From NCBI GenBank assembly GCA_937982565.1, contig CALJLN010000039.1, forward strand, positions 248,001 to 312,000: a DNA stretch of 64,000 bases, read 5' to 3'. The position numbers and the translations under genes were made by a program. This document shows positions 44,329-54,478 of the stretch, piece after piece; the stretch's first letter is position 1, and each line of letters begins with the position of its first letter. The notes below the pieces were generated by a model. It worked only from the letters and a program-made list of their open reading frames with translations. It had not been told where the DNA came from and did not search any database. The DNA comes from UBA2421 sp002343075 (GTDB taxonomy: Bacteria; Planctomycetota; Phycisphaerae; Tepidisphaerales; Tepidisphaeraceae).

Positions 44329-47208
44329 CTATTCACGGTTCCTGCGCAATACGCATGCAGCCGCGAGAAACACTGCAAACCCAGAAGTAGGCTCCGGCAC
44401 ACCGCGCGGGGCCGAATGGCCGAACTGGCTTGCAAGCGCAGTGAAATCGTCCAGACTTACCGTACCGTCATAGTTAAAATCGCCCGTGGCCCATACCTGA
44501 TCAGTCAATCCAAACCCGGCGGCGAGTCGCGTGAAATCGTCAAGATTGACCACACCATTCAAATCCGCATCACCTCGAAGGGTGTAGGTCATAATCAAGT
44601 CCGAACTGCGGATCAATTGATCGAGTAAGGGAATGGCAGGTGTATTGGCGTCGAACAGCCGGACATCCCCGGCGCGGGCATAGCCGACGGCGAAGCGGGG
44701 ATCGTTAACCGCCGCCGTCGAAATCAACCGCCCTGCGGCGAGCAGATCGCGCACGCCGGCATCGGTGAGCGAGCCAGTGTTGCCATCGATGATGAGCGTA
44801 TGATCATTAAGATCAACCACAGCGGCGGGTGCGATGACAAGATTGTCGGTGCGACTCGTCGTCTGGTTTTCACCCGCAATAAAGGTAACGCGACCTCCGT
44901 TCGCGGTAAGGCGCGATCCGCGAAACGAGCCGAGTTCGAGCGTTCCGGTGCCAGATACGCCGAGCGCAGCGTTCTGCCACCCGCCGCGCGCAGTAACCGG
45001 CACTGTCCCGCTCACGTTGATGGTCGCAGTACCAAAGCTAACGATGGGTGATGTAAACTCGATCGCGTGCTGACCTTGAAAAGTAAGGGTGCCCAATCCC
45101 AAACACTCGACCGGGTTGTTCAGAACAACCGGACCATTCACGGCTTGGAAAGTTTGGGAGACCCCACTCGCGACGGAGTTAAAGCGCAGCAGTCCGGTTC
45201 CAAACGGCGAATTTCCTGCGACCGAGACGCTAGTGGCTATCTCCGTGCCTCCGGTGTAAGTGTTTTGGCCGGAGATAACCAACGCTCCGCTGTTTGCGTC
45301 GATCGTCACAGACCCCGGCCCGGAGATCGCGCCGGCGACTGTCATCGAGTAGACCCCCGACGCAAAACCGCCAAACCGCATCGGCCCGTGAATCTCAATG
45401 TTGCTGTTGACCTGTACATGTGATGGTGTCGCATCGCTGGCGGCGGCTTTAAGCACCGAAGGGCGGACCCCTTCGGATATGAAGACCAAGGGTCGATCGA
45501 TCGTGATCGGTCGAATCGGCCGGTCGTCTCGTCCGATCAGAAGCATCCCCGCCGATGTCCCGTCGCCGCGCACGATGATTCGATCATTGCTCGCACCAAC
45601 CGACGACGGCGTGTTGACGAATGTATTTTCCCGAATTTCAAGCGCGCCATTGACGATCGTCTCGCCGGTGTAAGTGCTGAGCGCACTCATCGTGACCGAG
45701 CCCGAGATGGTTAAGCCCGCCGAGCCTGTAATGATGCCCGATAGGCGAGGCGAGAGGGTCGTTTCCGCGAAACCGGAGTGAATGAACCCCTCTTGATTGC
45801 CGAAATCGATGGGATTAGAGACCGACGAGCGCAGGTACACTCCTCCCCCGTTGATCGTGACCGTCCCGCCGTTTACAGACGACCCGATTTGCAGCGACCG
45901 GACCGAAACCGCTGGAATCGTGCCGCTTTGCACGAACAGATTGGCGTCCGGCGAATCGGTCGAAGGCAGCGTCGCGAGCGTGTGCTGCTCCGTTGCGGCC
46001 AGCGGGCGGATGACGCCCTGATCGATCGTCACCGGCGCGGGGGGTGAATCGCCATAGGTTCCATACGGCAGAACGCCGACCGTCGGCGAGCCGGGCGCGC
46101 CGCTGCCAACCAGGCTCGGCGCATTCACCACCGATGGCAGCGCGCCGGTACTGATGTGCCATGTCGAGCGCGCCATGCGCTCGATTCCCGCAAACTGCAC
46201 CGCGCCCAGCGTGCGGAGCCGACCTGACTCTAGCACGAGCGTGCCGACCTGTTCGGGCGTGGAACTGGTCGCATTGAAGATAATCGAGCCGCCGCGCGCC
46301 GCGATGGTGGCACTGTCGTTGATTAGATCATTCGGATTCGAAGCACCTGCTACACCGAGTTCGAGCGTGTCGACGACTGTGACGCGCGATGTGTTGCTCA
46401 GCCGGCCGTGTGTTGATGCATCGGCCGACGCGCGCAAGTGCGTCCGAACGCCGATGATGCTGGTTTCGCCTTGATGTGCGAGATTGTTAAGAACATTCGC
46501 GCGTGGAGTGAAGCTAGACCAACCCCGCAAGAATAGAGGCCCGGCACCGGTGGTCGTGCTGGCAAAATCAATCGTCGCTGGCGTGATTGCGCCGAACCCA
46601 ATCGTCGCCCCGCCGGATTCGATGATCATGTTTCGAGCGATACCACCTGCGCCACCCAGATTCAGCCCGCCGTTGTTGAAACGAACTACATTCTCAAGCG
46701 CGCCAAAATTAGCGTTCGTCAATCCCACAATCCAGCCGCCGTCGATGCGCACATCGCCACTGAAACTGTTGTTGCCAGAGAGTTGCAGTGCGCCGCTACC
46801 TTGCTTGGTCAGCCCCGCAGTGCCGTGGATTGCAGAGAAGATGATATCGGTCCATTGGAAGCCGCGGCCGGTGATGAGCGGACCATTATTTGTCGAAACG
46901 ACCGCCGGGCCGACCAGCGTGACCGACGCGCCGTTCATCCGTGCCGCGTGGGGCCCGGAGTTGGTCCAGCGGCTGATTTCGATGCCCGTTGTGAGCGACC
47001 CCGAGGTAAGTGAGCGATACGGAGTGACGATTTCGATCTCACCCCCGCCGCCGGGGACATTGGGGAAGGTGGACCAGTTGGCGGGGTCGCTGTAAGTGCG
47101 GCCGTCGCCCATGCCTGTCCAGGTGCCCGACACCTGCCCCGCCGCCATCGAAGCAAGCCCGGCTACCGAAATCGCCGCGACGAAAAATTGTTGCCGTCGG
47201 ATGCGCAT
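44329..47208 (-). CDS. Large secreted beta-strand repeat protein with dockerin-like and PEP-CTERM ends
   Basis: 959 aa. Signal peptide (FFVAAISVAGLASMAAG), then about 820 residues of autotransporter-associated beta-strand repeats (patterns such as GTAGLTKQGSGALQLSGNNSFSGDVRI, and LTISGSVTMSALSTYTGETIV) predicted to form a beta-helix. Near the C-terminus is a pair of Ca-binding dockerin-like loops (DADLNGVVNLDDFTRL, DFNYDGTVSLDDFTAL), then a PEP-CTERM tail (VPEPTSGFAVFLAAACVLRRNRE). A cell-surface protein, perhaps adhesive. Such proteins are common in Phycisphaerae. Confidence 0.92.
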   Translation of the reverse strand: MRIRRQQFFVAAISVAGLASMAAGQVSGTWTGMGDGRTYSDPANWSTFPNVPGGGGEIEIVTPYRSLTSGSLTTGIEISRWTNSGPHAARMNGASVTLVGPAVVSTNNGPLITGRGFQWTDIIFSAIHGTAGLTKQGSGALQLSGNNSFSGDVRIDGGWIVGLTNANFGALENVVRFNNGGLNLGGAGGIARNMIIESGGATIGFGAITPATIDFASTTTGAGPLFLRGWSSFTPRANVLNNLAHQGETSIIGVRTHLRASADASTHGRLSNTSRVTVVDTLELGVAGASNPNDLINDSATIAARGGSIIFNATSSTPEQVGTLVLESGRLRTLGAVQFAGIERMARSTWHISTGALPSVVNAPSLVGSGAPGSPTVGVLPYGTYGDSPPAPVTIDQGVIRPLAATEQHTLATLPSTDSPDANLFVQSGTIPAVSVRSLQIGSSVNGGTVTINGGGVYLRSSVSNPIDFGNQEGFIHSGFAETTLSPRLSGIITGSAGLTISGSVTMSALSTYTGETIVNGALEIRENTFVNTPSSVGASNDRIIVRGDGTSAGMLLIGRDDRPIRPITIDRPLVFISEGVRPSVLKAAASDATPSHVQVNSNIEIHGPMRFGGFASGVYSMTVAGAISGPGSVTIDANSGALVISGQNTYTGGTEIATSVSVAGNSPFGTGLLRFNSVASGVSQTFQAVNGPVVLNNPVECLGLGTLTFQGQHAIEFTSPIVSFGTATINVSGTVPVTARGGWQNAALGVSGTGTLELGSFRGSRLTANGGRVTFIAGENQTTSRTDNLVIAPAAVVDLNDHTLIIDGNTGSLTDAGVRDLLAAGRLISTAAVNDPRFAVGYARAGDVRLFDANTPAIPLLDQLIRSSDLIMTYTLRGDADLNGVVNLDDFTRLAAGFGLTDQVWATGDFNYDGTVSLDDFTALASQFGHSAPRGVPEPTSGFAVFLAAACVLRRNRE

Positions 47209-47408
47209 GCACAGCCCCTCAAAAATGGACCTAATCTCAACCGGATGAGAATGGTAGCACGCGCGACGCTGGCTGCAATAAAAATATCAGCCGCCTGACG
47301 CGCTGAACGCGCGGGAATCGAGACGATCGCTGGGAAAACAGGCTCTATTTGAGGCTTATGAGAAGAAAAGCCAGGAGACGAAGCCCCGGGCTTTCTCTGC
47401 TTGGCTGC

Positions 47409-48953
47409 TTAGATCAACACTTTAGTGCTGAATTTCTTCTCCAGCGGGTTGCGCGCGGCGAAGAGGTTCTTGGCTTCGCCGATGAGATAGAAGCTGCCGG
47501 TGATGCAAATCAGATCTTCCTTGGTGACGGCGCGGGCGGCGATGGCCAGGGCTGCTTCGAGATTCGGCGCGACCTGCGCCATCTTTCCGTACAGTTCGGT
47601 GTACTGAGCGGCAAGTTCGTCGGGGTTGGCGGTGCGGATGTTGTTCACCTTGGTGAAGATGACCTTATCCGCCCCCGCGGTGATGCGCTGGAGCATTCCG
47701 GACACGTCCTTGTCGCCGCAGCAGGCGAAAATGACGACCATGCTGTCGTACGGAATATGTTGCCCGATGGCCCGAAGCATCGCATCAAGGCTGGCGGCGT
47801 TGTGCGCGCCATCGACGAGCACGCGCGGTTGCTGGTGGATAATCTCCATGCGGCCGGGAATCGTGGTTTTCTGCAGGCCTTCCATCGCCTTGCTGTCGGT
47901 GATGGGAAGCCCCCGGCCCTTGAGCTTGTCAATGACGCTCAGCGCCAGGCCGCAGTTGATCGCCTGGTGTTCCCCGAGCAGCGGCACCGGGAGATGCTCA
48001 AACTTGCTGGTGGGCGTGGTGAGGCAAATGTAATTGTGCGGGCCTTGCAGCCGGCTTGATTCAAACCGGAAGCTAAACTCGATGCTCTTGCCGCAGACGT
48101 CGAACGGCGCGCCGGCCTTATCGGCGACGCGCTTCAGCGTCGCTTCGACATCAGGCTCCTGCATCACTGTCACTGCGGGGACGCCCGGCTTGAAGATGCC
48201 GGCCTTTTCTTCCGCAATCTTGGGCAGAGTGTTGCCCAGTTGCTGCATGTGATCTTTGCTGATGTTCGTAATCGCAGTCACTTCCGGCTTGATGACATTG
48301 GTGCTGTCCAACCGCCCGCCGAGACCGGTTTCTACGACGGCGATATCGATCTTCTGCTCAGCAAAATGCTTGAATGCGACGGCGGTCAGCACATCGAAAT
48401 AGGTCGCCATCGGCTTTTGCTTCATCACGATTGGCTCGATGACCTTGACGATGCGCGCGAAATCGGCCTGGCTGATCATCTCACCGTTGATGGCGATGCG
48501 CTCGCGAATGTCGAGCAGGTGGGGACTGGTGTAGATGCCCACCTTGTAGCCATTGGCCTGCAACATGCTGGCAATCATGGCGCAAGTGCTTCCCTTGCCC
48601 TTTGTGCCGGCCACGTGAACGGAACGATATTGTTCGTGTGGATTACCCAGCTTTTTCAGCAGGGATCGCATGCGGTCGAGGTCAAAATTCTGGCTGTTAT
48701 AGCGGACGATGCGCAGTCGCTCGAAGTCAGTGAGCGATGCGAGGAATTTCAGGGATTTAAGATAGCCCGGGGCCGGCGGAGGAGGCAACTCGACCAACGG
48801 CGCGGGTACGGCCCGCTGCGTGTTTTCGACGTGGCGCAGCCGGGAAAGCGGCTTCCGCTTGATCTGCACACGATCAGGTGCGATTGCAACGGTTCGGCGC
48901 TTTGGTGTGCTAACCCGGCGAGCTTTCGGTCGAATTGCCATAGACTTGCGCAT
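47409..48953 (-). CDS. folC: Folylpolyglutamate/dihydrofolate synthase
   Basis: 514 aa from ATG 48953 (ATG 48941 also possible; the earlier TTG-type starts are unlikely). N-terminal ~80 residues are basic and Pro-rich (an extension unlike other FolC), then LTDFERLRIVRYNSQNFDL, P-loop VHVAGTKGKGSTCAM, TSPHLLDIRERI, ETGLGGRLDSTN, EEKAGIFKPGVP and the C-terminal domain (VDGAHNAASL). Makes dihydrofolate and adds glutamates to folates. A GC-rich hairpin AAGCC-CCG-GGCTT with TTTCTC is at about 47380-47395, on the plus strand of the downstream gap. Confidence 0.93.
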   Translation of the reverse strand: MRKSMAIRPKARRVSTPKRRTVAIAPDRVQIKRKPLSRLRHVENTQRAVPAPLVELPPPPAPGYLKSLKFLASLTDFERLRIVRYNSQNFDLDRMRSLLKKLGNPHEQYRSVHVAGTKGKGSTCAMIASMLQANGYKVGIYTSPHLLDIRERIAINGEMISQADFARIVKVIEPIVMKQKPMATYFDVLTAVAFKHFAEQKIDIAVVETGLGGRLDSTNVIKPEVTAITNISKDHMQQLGNTLPKIAEEKAGIFKPGVPAVTVMQEPDVEATLKRVADKAGAPFDVCGKSIEFSFRFESSRLQGPHNYICLTTPTSKFEHLPVPLLGEHQAINCGLALSVIDKLKGRGLPITDSKAMEGLQKTTIPGRMEIIHQQPRVLVDGAHNAASLDAMLRAIGQHIPYDSMVVIFACCGDKDVSGMLQRITAGADKVIFTKVNNIRTANPDELAAQYTELYGKMAQVAPNLEAALAIAARAVTKEDLICITGSFYLIGEAKNLFAARNPLEKKFSTKVLI

Positions 48954-49478
48954 CTTATCAAGATTAGGCCCACGCTGCAACGCCCTGGCAGTGTGACAAC
49001 AGTACCAGATGTATAGGAACCGCGCCCATTGAAGCACTACAGGTTGTGATTTTGTACAGTCAAACAGTTCACTGTCTGAAAATGCACAGTTTGCCCGAAT
49101 CTCTGACAGGCTGGGCGGTTCGTAGCGCGTTTGCGTGCGGCTGCTTCACCTGCGCATGACCGCAAACACCGGAGGTGGTGACGGCAACTCGTTAGCCGCA
49201 CGCGCATTCGACGGCGGCGCTGGGTCGCGCGGTGGGACAACGCGGGCCATGCTCCCCGAGTGCGACCGGCACCCTGGTATTCCCCGGGGTTCGCGGCCGC
49301 GGGTGCAGTTGCTGCCGGGTACGGTGCAGTTGCTTTTCCCATACCGCCGCCACGCAAGCATCCCTCGTGCGGCGTAGTCGGCGCGGCTTTCAATTTTCAA
49401 AGTTTACGAAACATTCGCAAACAACTACCTCAACCGCCGATTGGACGTATAAATCGTGTGGCCTGTGCAGGAATCAAC
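48954..49478. other. Intergenic region between folC and polyprenyl synthase
   Basis: About 525 bp between divergent genes. It carries two copies of GGTGCAGTTGC (about 49301-49343) and is very GC-rich, then AT-richer near 49395-49450 where the plus-strand promoter is likely. Open frames here (for example 49135-49377) have no SD or family. Nothing further can be identified. Confidence 0.4.
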
Positions 49479-50453
49479 ATGACCGAAACGCTGCAAACGC
49501 TTCTCGCACCGATTGCCCCGCAACTTGCCGAGGTTGATAAGCTGTTTCACCTCGAGTTGGGCACCGATCTGGCCTGCGTGAACACCCTTGTGAAGCATGT
49601 CAGCCGGTTTCGAGGAAAGATGCTCAGGCCGACGCTCGTTCTGCTCAGTGGGCAGGCGGCGGGTGGATTGCGGCAAGAACATGTGACGATCGCCACAGTT
49701 GTCGAAATGGTGCACATGGCAACGCTCGTTCACGATGACGTGCTCGACGAAGCCGAATTGCGCCGCCGTGGGGCGACCATCAACCATCTCCGCGGCAACG
49801 AGGCGGCGGTGCTACTGGGCGACTACCTCATCAGCCATAGCTACCACTTGTGCAGCAGCCTGCAAAGCCAACTCGCCTCGCGCACCATCGCCCGCACGAC
49901 CAACCAGGTCTGCGAAGGCGAATTGCTGCAAATCGATAATCGCAACAACTACGACCTGTCGCAGCAAACCTATATCGAGATCATCAAGCGCAAGACTGCG
50001 GTGCTCTGCGCAACCTGCTGCTACCTCGGCGGCGTGCTCGCGGGGGCGACTGAATCGGTGGCGCGCGACCTTGAATCGTATGGCGAACGCATCGGCATGG
50101 CATTTCAGATCCAGGACGACATTCTCGATATCGTCGGCGATCCATCCGCTGTCGGGAAAACGCTGGGAATCGACGTGGAAAAGGGGAAGATGACGCTTCC
50201 CATGATCCACTTTCTGCGGACCGCTCCCTCCGAACACCGAATGCTGCTGAGAAGCCTGCTTGCCAGCCGCGATGGCGACAAAACCGAGAAGATCCGCAAC
50301 CTCATTCTGCCGAGCGGCAGTATTGATTATGCACGCCAGTTCGCCGGCGAACTGATCGCCGGTGCCAAGGCGTCGCTGCAATCATTGCCGCTTAACCCCG
50401 CACGTCAGACGCTGGAGACGATGGCAGATTTTGTAATCGATCGCCCCATGTAA
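49479..50453 (+). CDS. Polyprenyl diphosphate synthase
   Basis: 324 aa from ATG 49479 (AGGA six bases upstream; the open frame runs back to 49260 in non-coding sequence). First aspartate-rich motif HDDVLDEAE, second QDDILDIVGD, substrate motif GKMLRPTLVLLSGQAAGG. The first motif DDVLD and the downstream region resemble long-chain (C35-C45) trans-prenyl synthases (IspB/HepT). It makes the side chain of menaquinone, which fits the mqnA gene at 58 kb. Chain length cannot be read from the sequence. Confidence 0.92.
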   Translation: MTETLQTLLAPIAPQLAEVDKLFHLELGTDLACVNTLVKHVSRFRGKMLRPTLVLLSGQAAGGLRQEHVTIATVVEMVHMATLVHDDVLDEAELRRRGATINHLRGNEAAVLLGDYLISHSYHLCSSLQSQLASRTIARTTNQVCEGELLQIDNRNNYDLSQQTYIEIIKRKTAVLCATCCYLGGVLAGATESVARDLESYGERIGMAFQIQDDILDIVGDPSAVGKTLGIDVEKGKMTLPMIHFLRTAPSEHRMLLRSLLASRDGDKTEKIRNLILPSGSIDYARQFAGELIAGAKASLQSLPLNPARQTLETMADFVIDRPM

Positions 50454-50574
50454 TGGCCGACTCGCGGCGGTCGATGTGCAATCGTGGAGCGCGTGGGCGA
50501 CAGTGAACGGCGCGACATACAAATCGCTTTCGCGCACTCGCCGCAAGCAATGACATTCCTTATCATCCCGCGGC

Positions 50575-51687
50575 ATGCTTCGATGGATTGTTATATTGCT
50601 TGGGATCGGCGTTTACTGCGTTAGCGTTGGTTGCACGCTTCACGCCGACGGAAATGCTCCGGCCAAGGCATCGCGCGCCCCAGCGGACTCGACGCCCCTT
50701 CCGGCAACACCGATTGAACTGCCCGAAGGCCTGCCCTACCGCGCCGCGGTCATGCAGATTCAGCGGACAGACTGGATCGACCGCTACGAACAAACCATCG
50801 ACGAAATCGCGACGGCGGGATTTGATACCGTGAAGTTCGTCGTTGATGCGCGCCAGGAGAATGGCGCCTCGGCCCGGATTTATCTTGACTTGCGGATGAC
50901 ACCCACGGTCGATCATCTGGAGAGACTGTTTAAGCACGCCAAATCCAAAAATTTGCGCGTCATTCTGATGCCCATCGTGCTGCTCGATAACCCGCGAGGA
51001 AGCGAATGGCGCGGGCGGATCCAGCCAACTGATGACTCCGGCGGATGGAGCGAATGGTGGGACAGCTATCGAGGGATGCTGACCCATTTCGCCTGGATTG
51101 CGCAAGGGAACGGCGTGGATGTCTTTGTTGTGGGCAGCGAACTCATCAGCACCGAAGCCGAGGCGCATTTGCCTCAGTGGCGGAAGACCATCGCGGAAGT
51201 GCGCAAGACTTTTAAGGGCCAACTGACTTACTCCAGCAACTGGGATCATTACACACATGTAAAGTTCTGGGATCAACTCGACTTCATCGGCATGAATAGC
51301 TATTGGTCGCTGGGTGATAATGAGAAAGTATCGGTGAGTCAGATCGTCGACCGCTGGCGCGCGATCCAGCGCGATTTGTTTGCGTTTCAGCAAAAAGCGG
51401 GCAAGCCGATCATTTTTCTGGAAGTCGGCTGGTGCAGCATGGCCAACATGGCTCACGAACCATGGGATTACACCAAGGATGAGGACGAAGCCGCGACCGA
51501 CTTTGATTTGCAGAAGCGTCTTTACGAGGCATTTTTCGAGGCATGGCATGGCCGGCAGGAACTTGGCGGATTCTGCATCTGGGTCTGGGATCCCGGCACT
51601 CCGGCCAGCGATGACCGCGGATACACCCCCAAGGGCAAGCCGGCGGAACGGGTGCTGAGGGAGTGGCTGGGGAAGGCGTGGAAATGA
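50575..51687 (+). CDS. GH113-like lipoprotein (TIM-barrel glycoside hydrolase)
   Basis: 370 aa. Lipobox VSVGC (Cys about 20), Pro/Ala linker, then a TIM-barrel of the GH113 type: VMQIQRTDWIDRYEQ, FDTVKFVVDARQEN, GVDVFVVGSELIS (putative acid Glu), LTYSSNWDHYTHVKFW, DFIGMNSYWSL, and PIIFLEVGWCSMANMAHEPW with the nucleophile Glu, and FCIWVWDPG. Both Glu are conserved, so it should be active, in GH113 as beta-mannanase or a related beta-glycosidase. Exported and lipid anchored. No related sugar genes are adjacent. Confidence 0.85.
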   Translation: MLRWIVILLGIGVYCVSVGCTLHADGNAPAKASRAPADSTPLPATPIELPEGLPYRAAVMQIQRTDWIDRYEQTIDEIATAGFDTVKFVVDARQENGASARIYLDLRMTPTVDHLERLFKHAKSKNLRVILMPIVLLDNPRGSEWRGRIQPTDDSGGWSEWWDSYRGMLTHFAWIAQGNGVDVFVVGSELISTEAEAHLPQWRKTIAEVRKTFKGQLTYSSNWDHYTHVKFWDQLDFIGMNSYWSLGDNEKVSVSQIVDRWRAIQRDLFAFQQKAGKPIIFLEVGWCSMANMAHEPWDYTKDEDEAATDFDLQKRLYEAFFEAWHGRQELGGFCIWVWDPGTPASDDRGYTPKGKPAERVLREWLGKAWK

Positions 51688-51726
51688 CAAATGCCGCCCG
51701 GTGGTAAAAAAGTTATACTTCCAGCT

Positions 51727-51963
51727 GTGAAAACGGCGATTTCGATCCCTGATCGCCTGTACAAGCAGGCAGAGAAGGTTGCAAAGCAGCGGCAGCTTTC
51801 GAGATCGGAGTTGTACGCGCGCGCATTGCAATGGTATCTCAGTCGCATTGATCGTGAAGAAATCACCCGGCAGGCTAATGCGTACGCCGATCAGGTCGAC
51901 ACATCGTTGCCTGCCGACCTTCGCGCTCAATCCCGCAGAATTTTGAAGGCGGTCGAATGGTGA
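51727..51963 (+). CDS. Antitoxin of a PemIK/MazEF-type pair
   Basis: 78 aa from GTG 51727, the family start (K-T-A-I-S-I-P-D); the frame is open 12 codons upstream to ATG 51691 with no SD. Ribbon-helix-helix-like N-terminus (KTAISIPDRLYKQAEKVAKQ, LSRSELYARALQWYL) as in ChpI/PemI-like antitoxins, and a short C-terminal tail that would wrap the toxin. The toxin gene begins 7 bp before its stop. It would neutralise the toxin and repress its own operon. Confidence 0.85.
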   Translation: MKTAISIPDRLYKQAEKVAKQRQLSRSELYARALQWYLSRIDREEITRQANAYADQVDTSLPADLRAQSRRILKAVEW

Positions 51964-52310
51964 TTCGGCGCGGCGACATCTGGTGGGCGGAGCTTCCCGA
52001 GCCAACGGGTTTGGAAGCCGGATTTCGTCGTCCTGTCGTTGTTGTGCAGGAAGACGCGCTGAACCAGTCAAGGATTCAAACGATCGTCGTGGTTCCCCTC
52101 TATTCCACCCTGAAGCATCTGGCTCACTCTGCGAACATAGAACTGGCGGTCGAAGCAACATCGCTTCAACGCACGTCCGTTGCTGTTACGATACAGGTGT
52201 TTGCATTGAACCGGTCGCAGTTGTGTGAACGAGTCGGCACCGTGTCATTGAACTATATGGACGAATTAGACTACGCGCTGGCCAGAACACTGGGTTTACT
52301 GCCGGTTTAA
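51957..52310 (+). CDS. PemK/MazF-type endoribonuclease toxin
   Basis: 117 aa. RRGDIWWAELPEP, GFRRPVVVVQEDALNQSRIQTIVVVPLYST, and a C-terminal part (VAVTIQVFALNRSQLCERVGTVS) with Arg, Thr and Ser at the MazF active-site positions. Toxins of this family cut mRNA at short sequences. Overlaps the antitoxin by 7 bp, so translation is coupled. Both partners look intact. Confidence 0.9.
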   Translation: MVIRRGDIWWAELPEPTGLEAGFRRPVVVVQEDALNQSRIQTIVVVPLYSTLKHLAHSANIELAVEATSLQRTSVAVTIQVFALNRSQLCERVGTVSLNYMDELDYALARTLGLLPV

Positions 52311-52581
52311 CTCCTTCGGTTAACCAGATGGCTGTGAAAAGCACTTGCAGGCTCATTTGCCCCCGGCCCGTTCTGCCGATATATCTCTCAGCCATGAATG
52401 CCCACCCCCAAAGTCTGGCCGACGTCAATAGAACGGCGCGGTGAAATGGGTTTCGAGTCCTCGAAACACCGCTCCGCGCCCCGGTCGAATCACTTGTCCC
52501 AAATCATCTTAACGTTTCCGTCTCGTCCGTTTTGCTAACCGCGACGGCGCTGTCTACGCCGATCGCTGGAGGTTGAGTCTC

Positions 52582-54396
52582 ATGCAGCATGTTCAAACCA
52601 AGTTTCGTTCGCACACCTGCGGCCAGCTCCGCAGTGGCGATATTCCCAGGAAAGTCCAACTCGCCGGCTGGGTCGATTCCTATCGCGATCACGGCGGGCT
52701 TGTTTTCATTGACCTGCGCGACCGCGAAGGCGTGACCCAGGTGGTCTTCGATCCAGATTCCTGCGGCAAAGATGTACACGACATCGCCCGCTCGCTCCGC
52801 ACGGAGTGGGTCATTTCCGTGGAAGGTGAAGTGGAAGACCGCGGCGCCGATGACAAGGGTCGCAGCCTGCATAACGCAAAGCTTGCCACCGGCGATATCG
52901 AAATCCGCGCCCGGGCAATCACCGTCCTCAGCCAGTCGCCCACCCCGCCATTCCTGCCGAGCGACGAAGGCGTGAGTGAAGAGCGACGGCTGAAGTACCG
53001 CTTCATCGACCTCCGCCGGCCCGACATGCTCGAGACGCTGCGGGTGCGATACCAACTCACCCGGATCATGCGCGACTTTCTCGGCTCGCAAGGCTTCTGG
53101 GAAATCGAAACCCCCATGCTCACCAAGAGCACGCCTGAGGGCGCACGCGACTTCATCGTGCCCAGCCGCCACCAGCCCGGCAATTTTTACGCGCTTCCGC
53201 AAAGCCCTCAGTTGTTCAAGCAGTTGCTGATGGTCAGCGGGTGCGACAAGTACATGCAGATCGTCCGCTGCTTCAGAGACGAAGACCCGCGCGCCGACCG
53301 TCAAGCCGAGTTCACGCAGCTTGACCTGGAGATGTCGTTCGTCGATCGCGAAGATGTCATCGGCGTCGTAGAAAAACTGACCGCGGAGATCTGGAAGGGC
53401 ATTCTCGGCAAAGAGGTCTCGCTGCCCATTCCGCACATCACCTACGACGTGGCGATGGACACCTACGGCAGCGACCGGCCCGACCTGCGCTTTGACATGC
53501 AACTGCACAACATCACCGATATTGCTCACACGACCGATTTTGGCGTCTTCAAAAGCGCGCCGATGGTCAAGTGCATCGTCGTGCCCGATGGCTCCAAAAT
53601 GACGCGCGCCCAAACTGACGGCCTGGCCGAATGGGCCAAGACCTTCGGCGCCAAGGGCCTCGCGGTGACGAAGGTTGCCGCCACGGGCTTTGACACCGGC
53701 GTTGCCAAATTCATCAATCCTGTCGCGGCACAGATCATCGAACGCACGGGTGCCAAGGAGGGCGACCTGCTTGCCTTCGCTGCCGACAAACCAAAGGTGG
53801 TGCATAAAGTGCTCGGCGAACTGCGCTTGAAACTTGCCAGGGATCTGAACATCAAGCCGAAAGCCGATTTTGCGTTTGTGTGGGTGATCGACTTCCCGGC
53901 GTTTGAATATGACGCCGAGGAAAAGCGATTTGTCGCGCTCCACCATCCGTTCACCGCGCCCAAGGATGACGAACTTCACAAGCTCGACAGCCGGGAGGTG
54001 GACGTGGTCGAGTCGATCAAGGCCAAGGCCTACGACCTCGTACTCAACGGCAGCGAAGTGGCCGGCGGCAGCATTCGTATTCATCGGATGGATATCCAAA
54101 GCAAGGTCTTCAGTCTCCTGGGCATCGACGTCGAGGCGCAGCGGGCGAAGTTTGGGTTTCTTCTCGACGGCCTGCAGTTCGGTGCCCCTCCGCACGGCGG
54201 AATCGCGTTCGGCGTCGACCGCTGGGTCATGCTCCTCCGCGGCACCGACAACATCCGCGACGTCATCGCGTTTCCAAAAACGCAAAGCGGCGCCGATCTC
54301 ATGTGCGGCGCGCCATCGAGCATCGACGATCGGCAATTGCGCGACACACACATCCGAGTCAATCTCCCGCCGAAGGTGGAAACACCCAAGGCCTGA
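52582..54396 (+). CDS. aspS: Aspartyl-tRNA synthetase
   Basis: 604 aa from ATG 52582 (GGAGG nine bases upstream). Anticodon-binding OB fold at 1-110 (VQLAGWVDSYRDHGGLVFIDL), class II core with motif 2 (FRDEDPRADRQAEFTQLDLEMSF) and motif 3 (GIAFGVDRWVMLL), and the bacterial GAD insertion at about 290-430. Length and GAD domain are those of bacterial AspRS. A 615-codon frame on the opposite strand is a shadow of this gene. Confidence 0.96.
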   Translation: MQHVQTKFRSHTCGQLRSGDIPRKVQLAGWVDSYRDHGGLVFIDLRDREGVTQVVFDPDSCGKDVHDIARSLRTEWVISVEGEVEDRGADDKGRSLHNAKLATGDIEIRARAITVLSQSPTPPFLPSDEGVSEERRLKYRFIDLRRPDMLETLRVRYQLTRIMRDFLGSQGFWEIETPMLTKSTPEGARDFIVPSRHQPGNFYALPQSPQLFKQLLMVSGCDKYMQIVRCFRDEDPRADRQAEFTQLDLEMSFVDREDVIGVVEKLTAEIWKGILGKEVSLPIPHITYDVAMDTYGSDRPDLRFDMQLHNITDIAHTTDFGVFKSAPMVKCIVVPDGSKMTRAQTDGLAEWAKTFGAKGLAVTKVAATGFDTGVAKFINPVAAQIIERTGAKEGDLLAFAADKPKVVHKVLGELRLKLARDLNIKPKADFAFVWVIDFPAFEYDAEEKRFVALHHPFTAPKDDELHKLDSREVDVVESIKAKAYDLVLNGSEVAGGSIRIHRMDIQSKVFSLLGIDVEAQRAKFGFLLDGLQFGAPPHGGIAFGVDRWVMLLRGTDNIRDVIAFPKTQSGADLMCGAPSSIDDRQLRDTHIRVNLPPKVETPKA

Positions 54397-54478
54397 TGCC
54401 TCGGCCCGTTCGGCATTTCAATCTGCATACAACCCCGCCGCGCTGCGCCACAGGCAGTTGCCCGGCGCAGCGCGCGGA

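Noticed and set aside
50563..52161. 532-codon open frame antisense to the GH113-like and toxin-antitoxin genes
   Set aside because: Shadow of three plus-strand genes with convincing families.
52504..54351. 615-codon open frame antisense to aspS
   Set aside because: The plus-strand gene is an unmistakable aspartyl-tRNA synthetase; the reverse frame has no family features.
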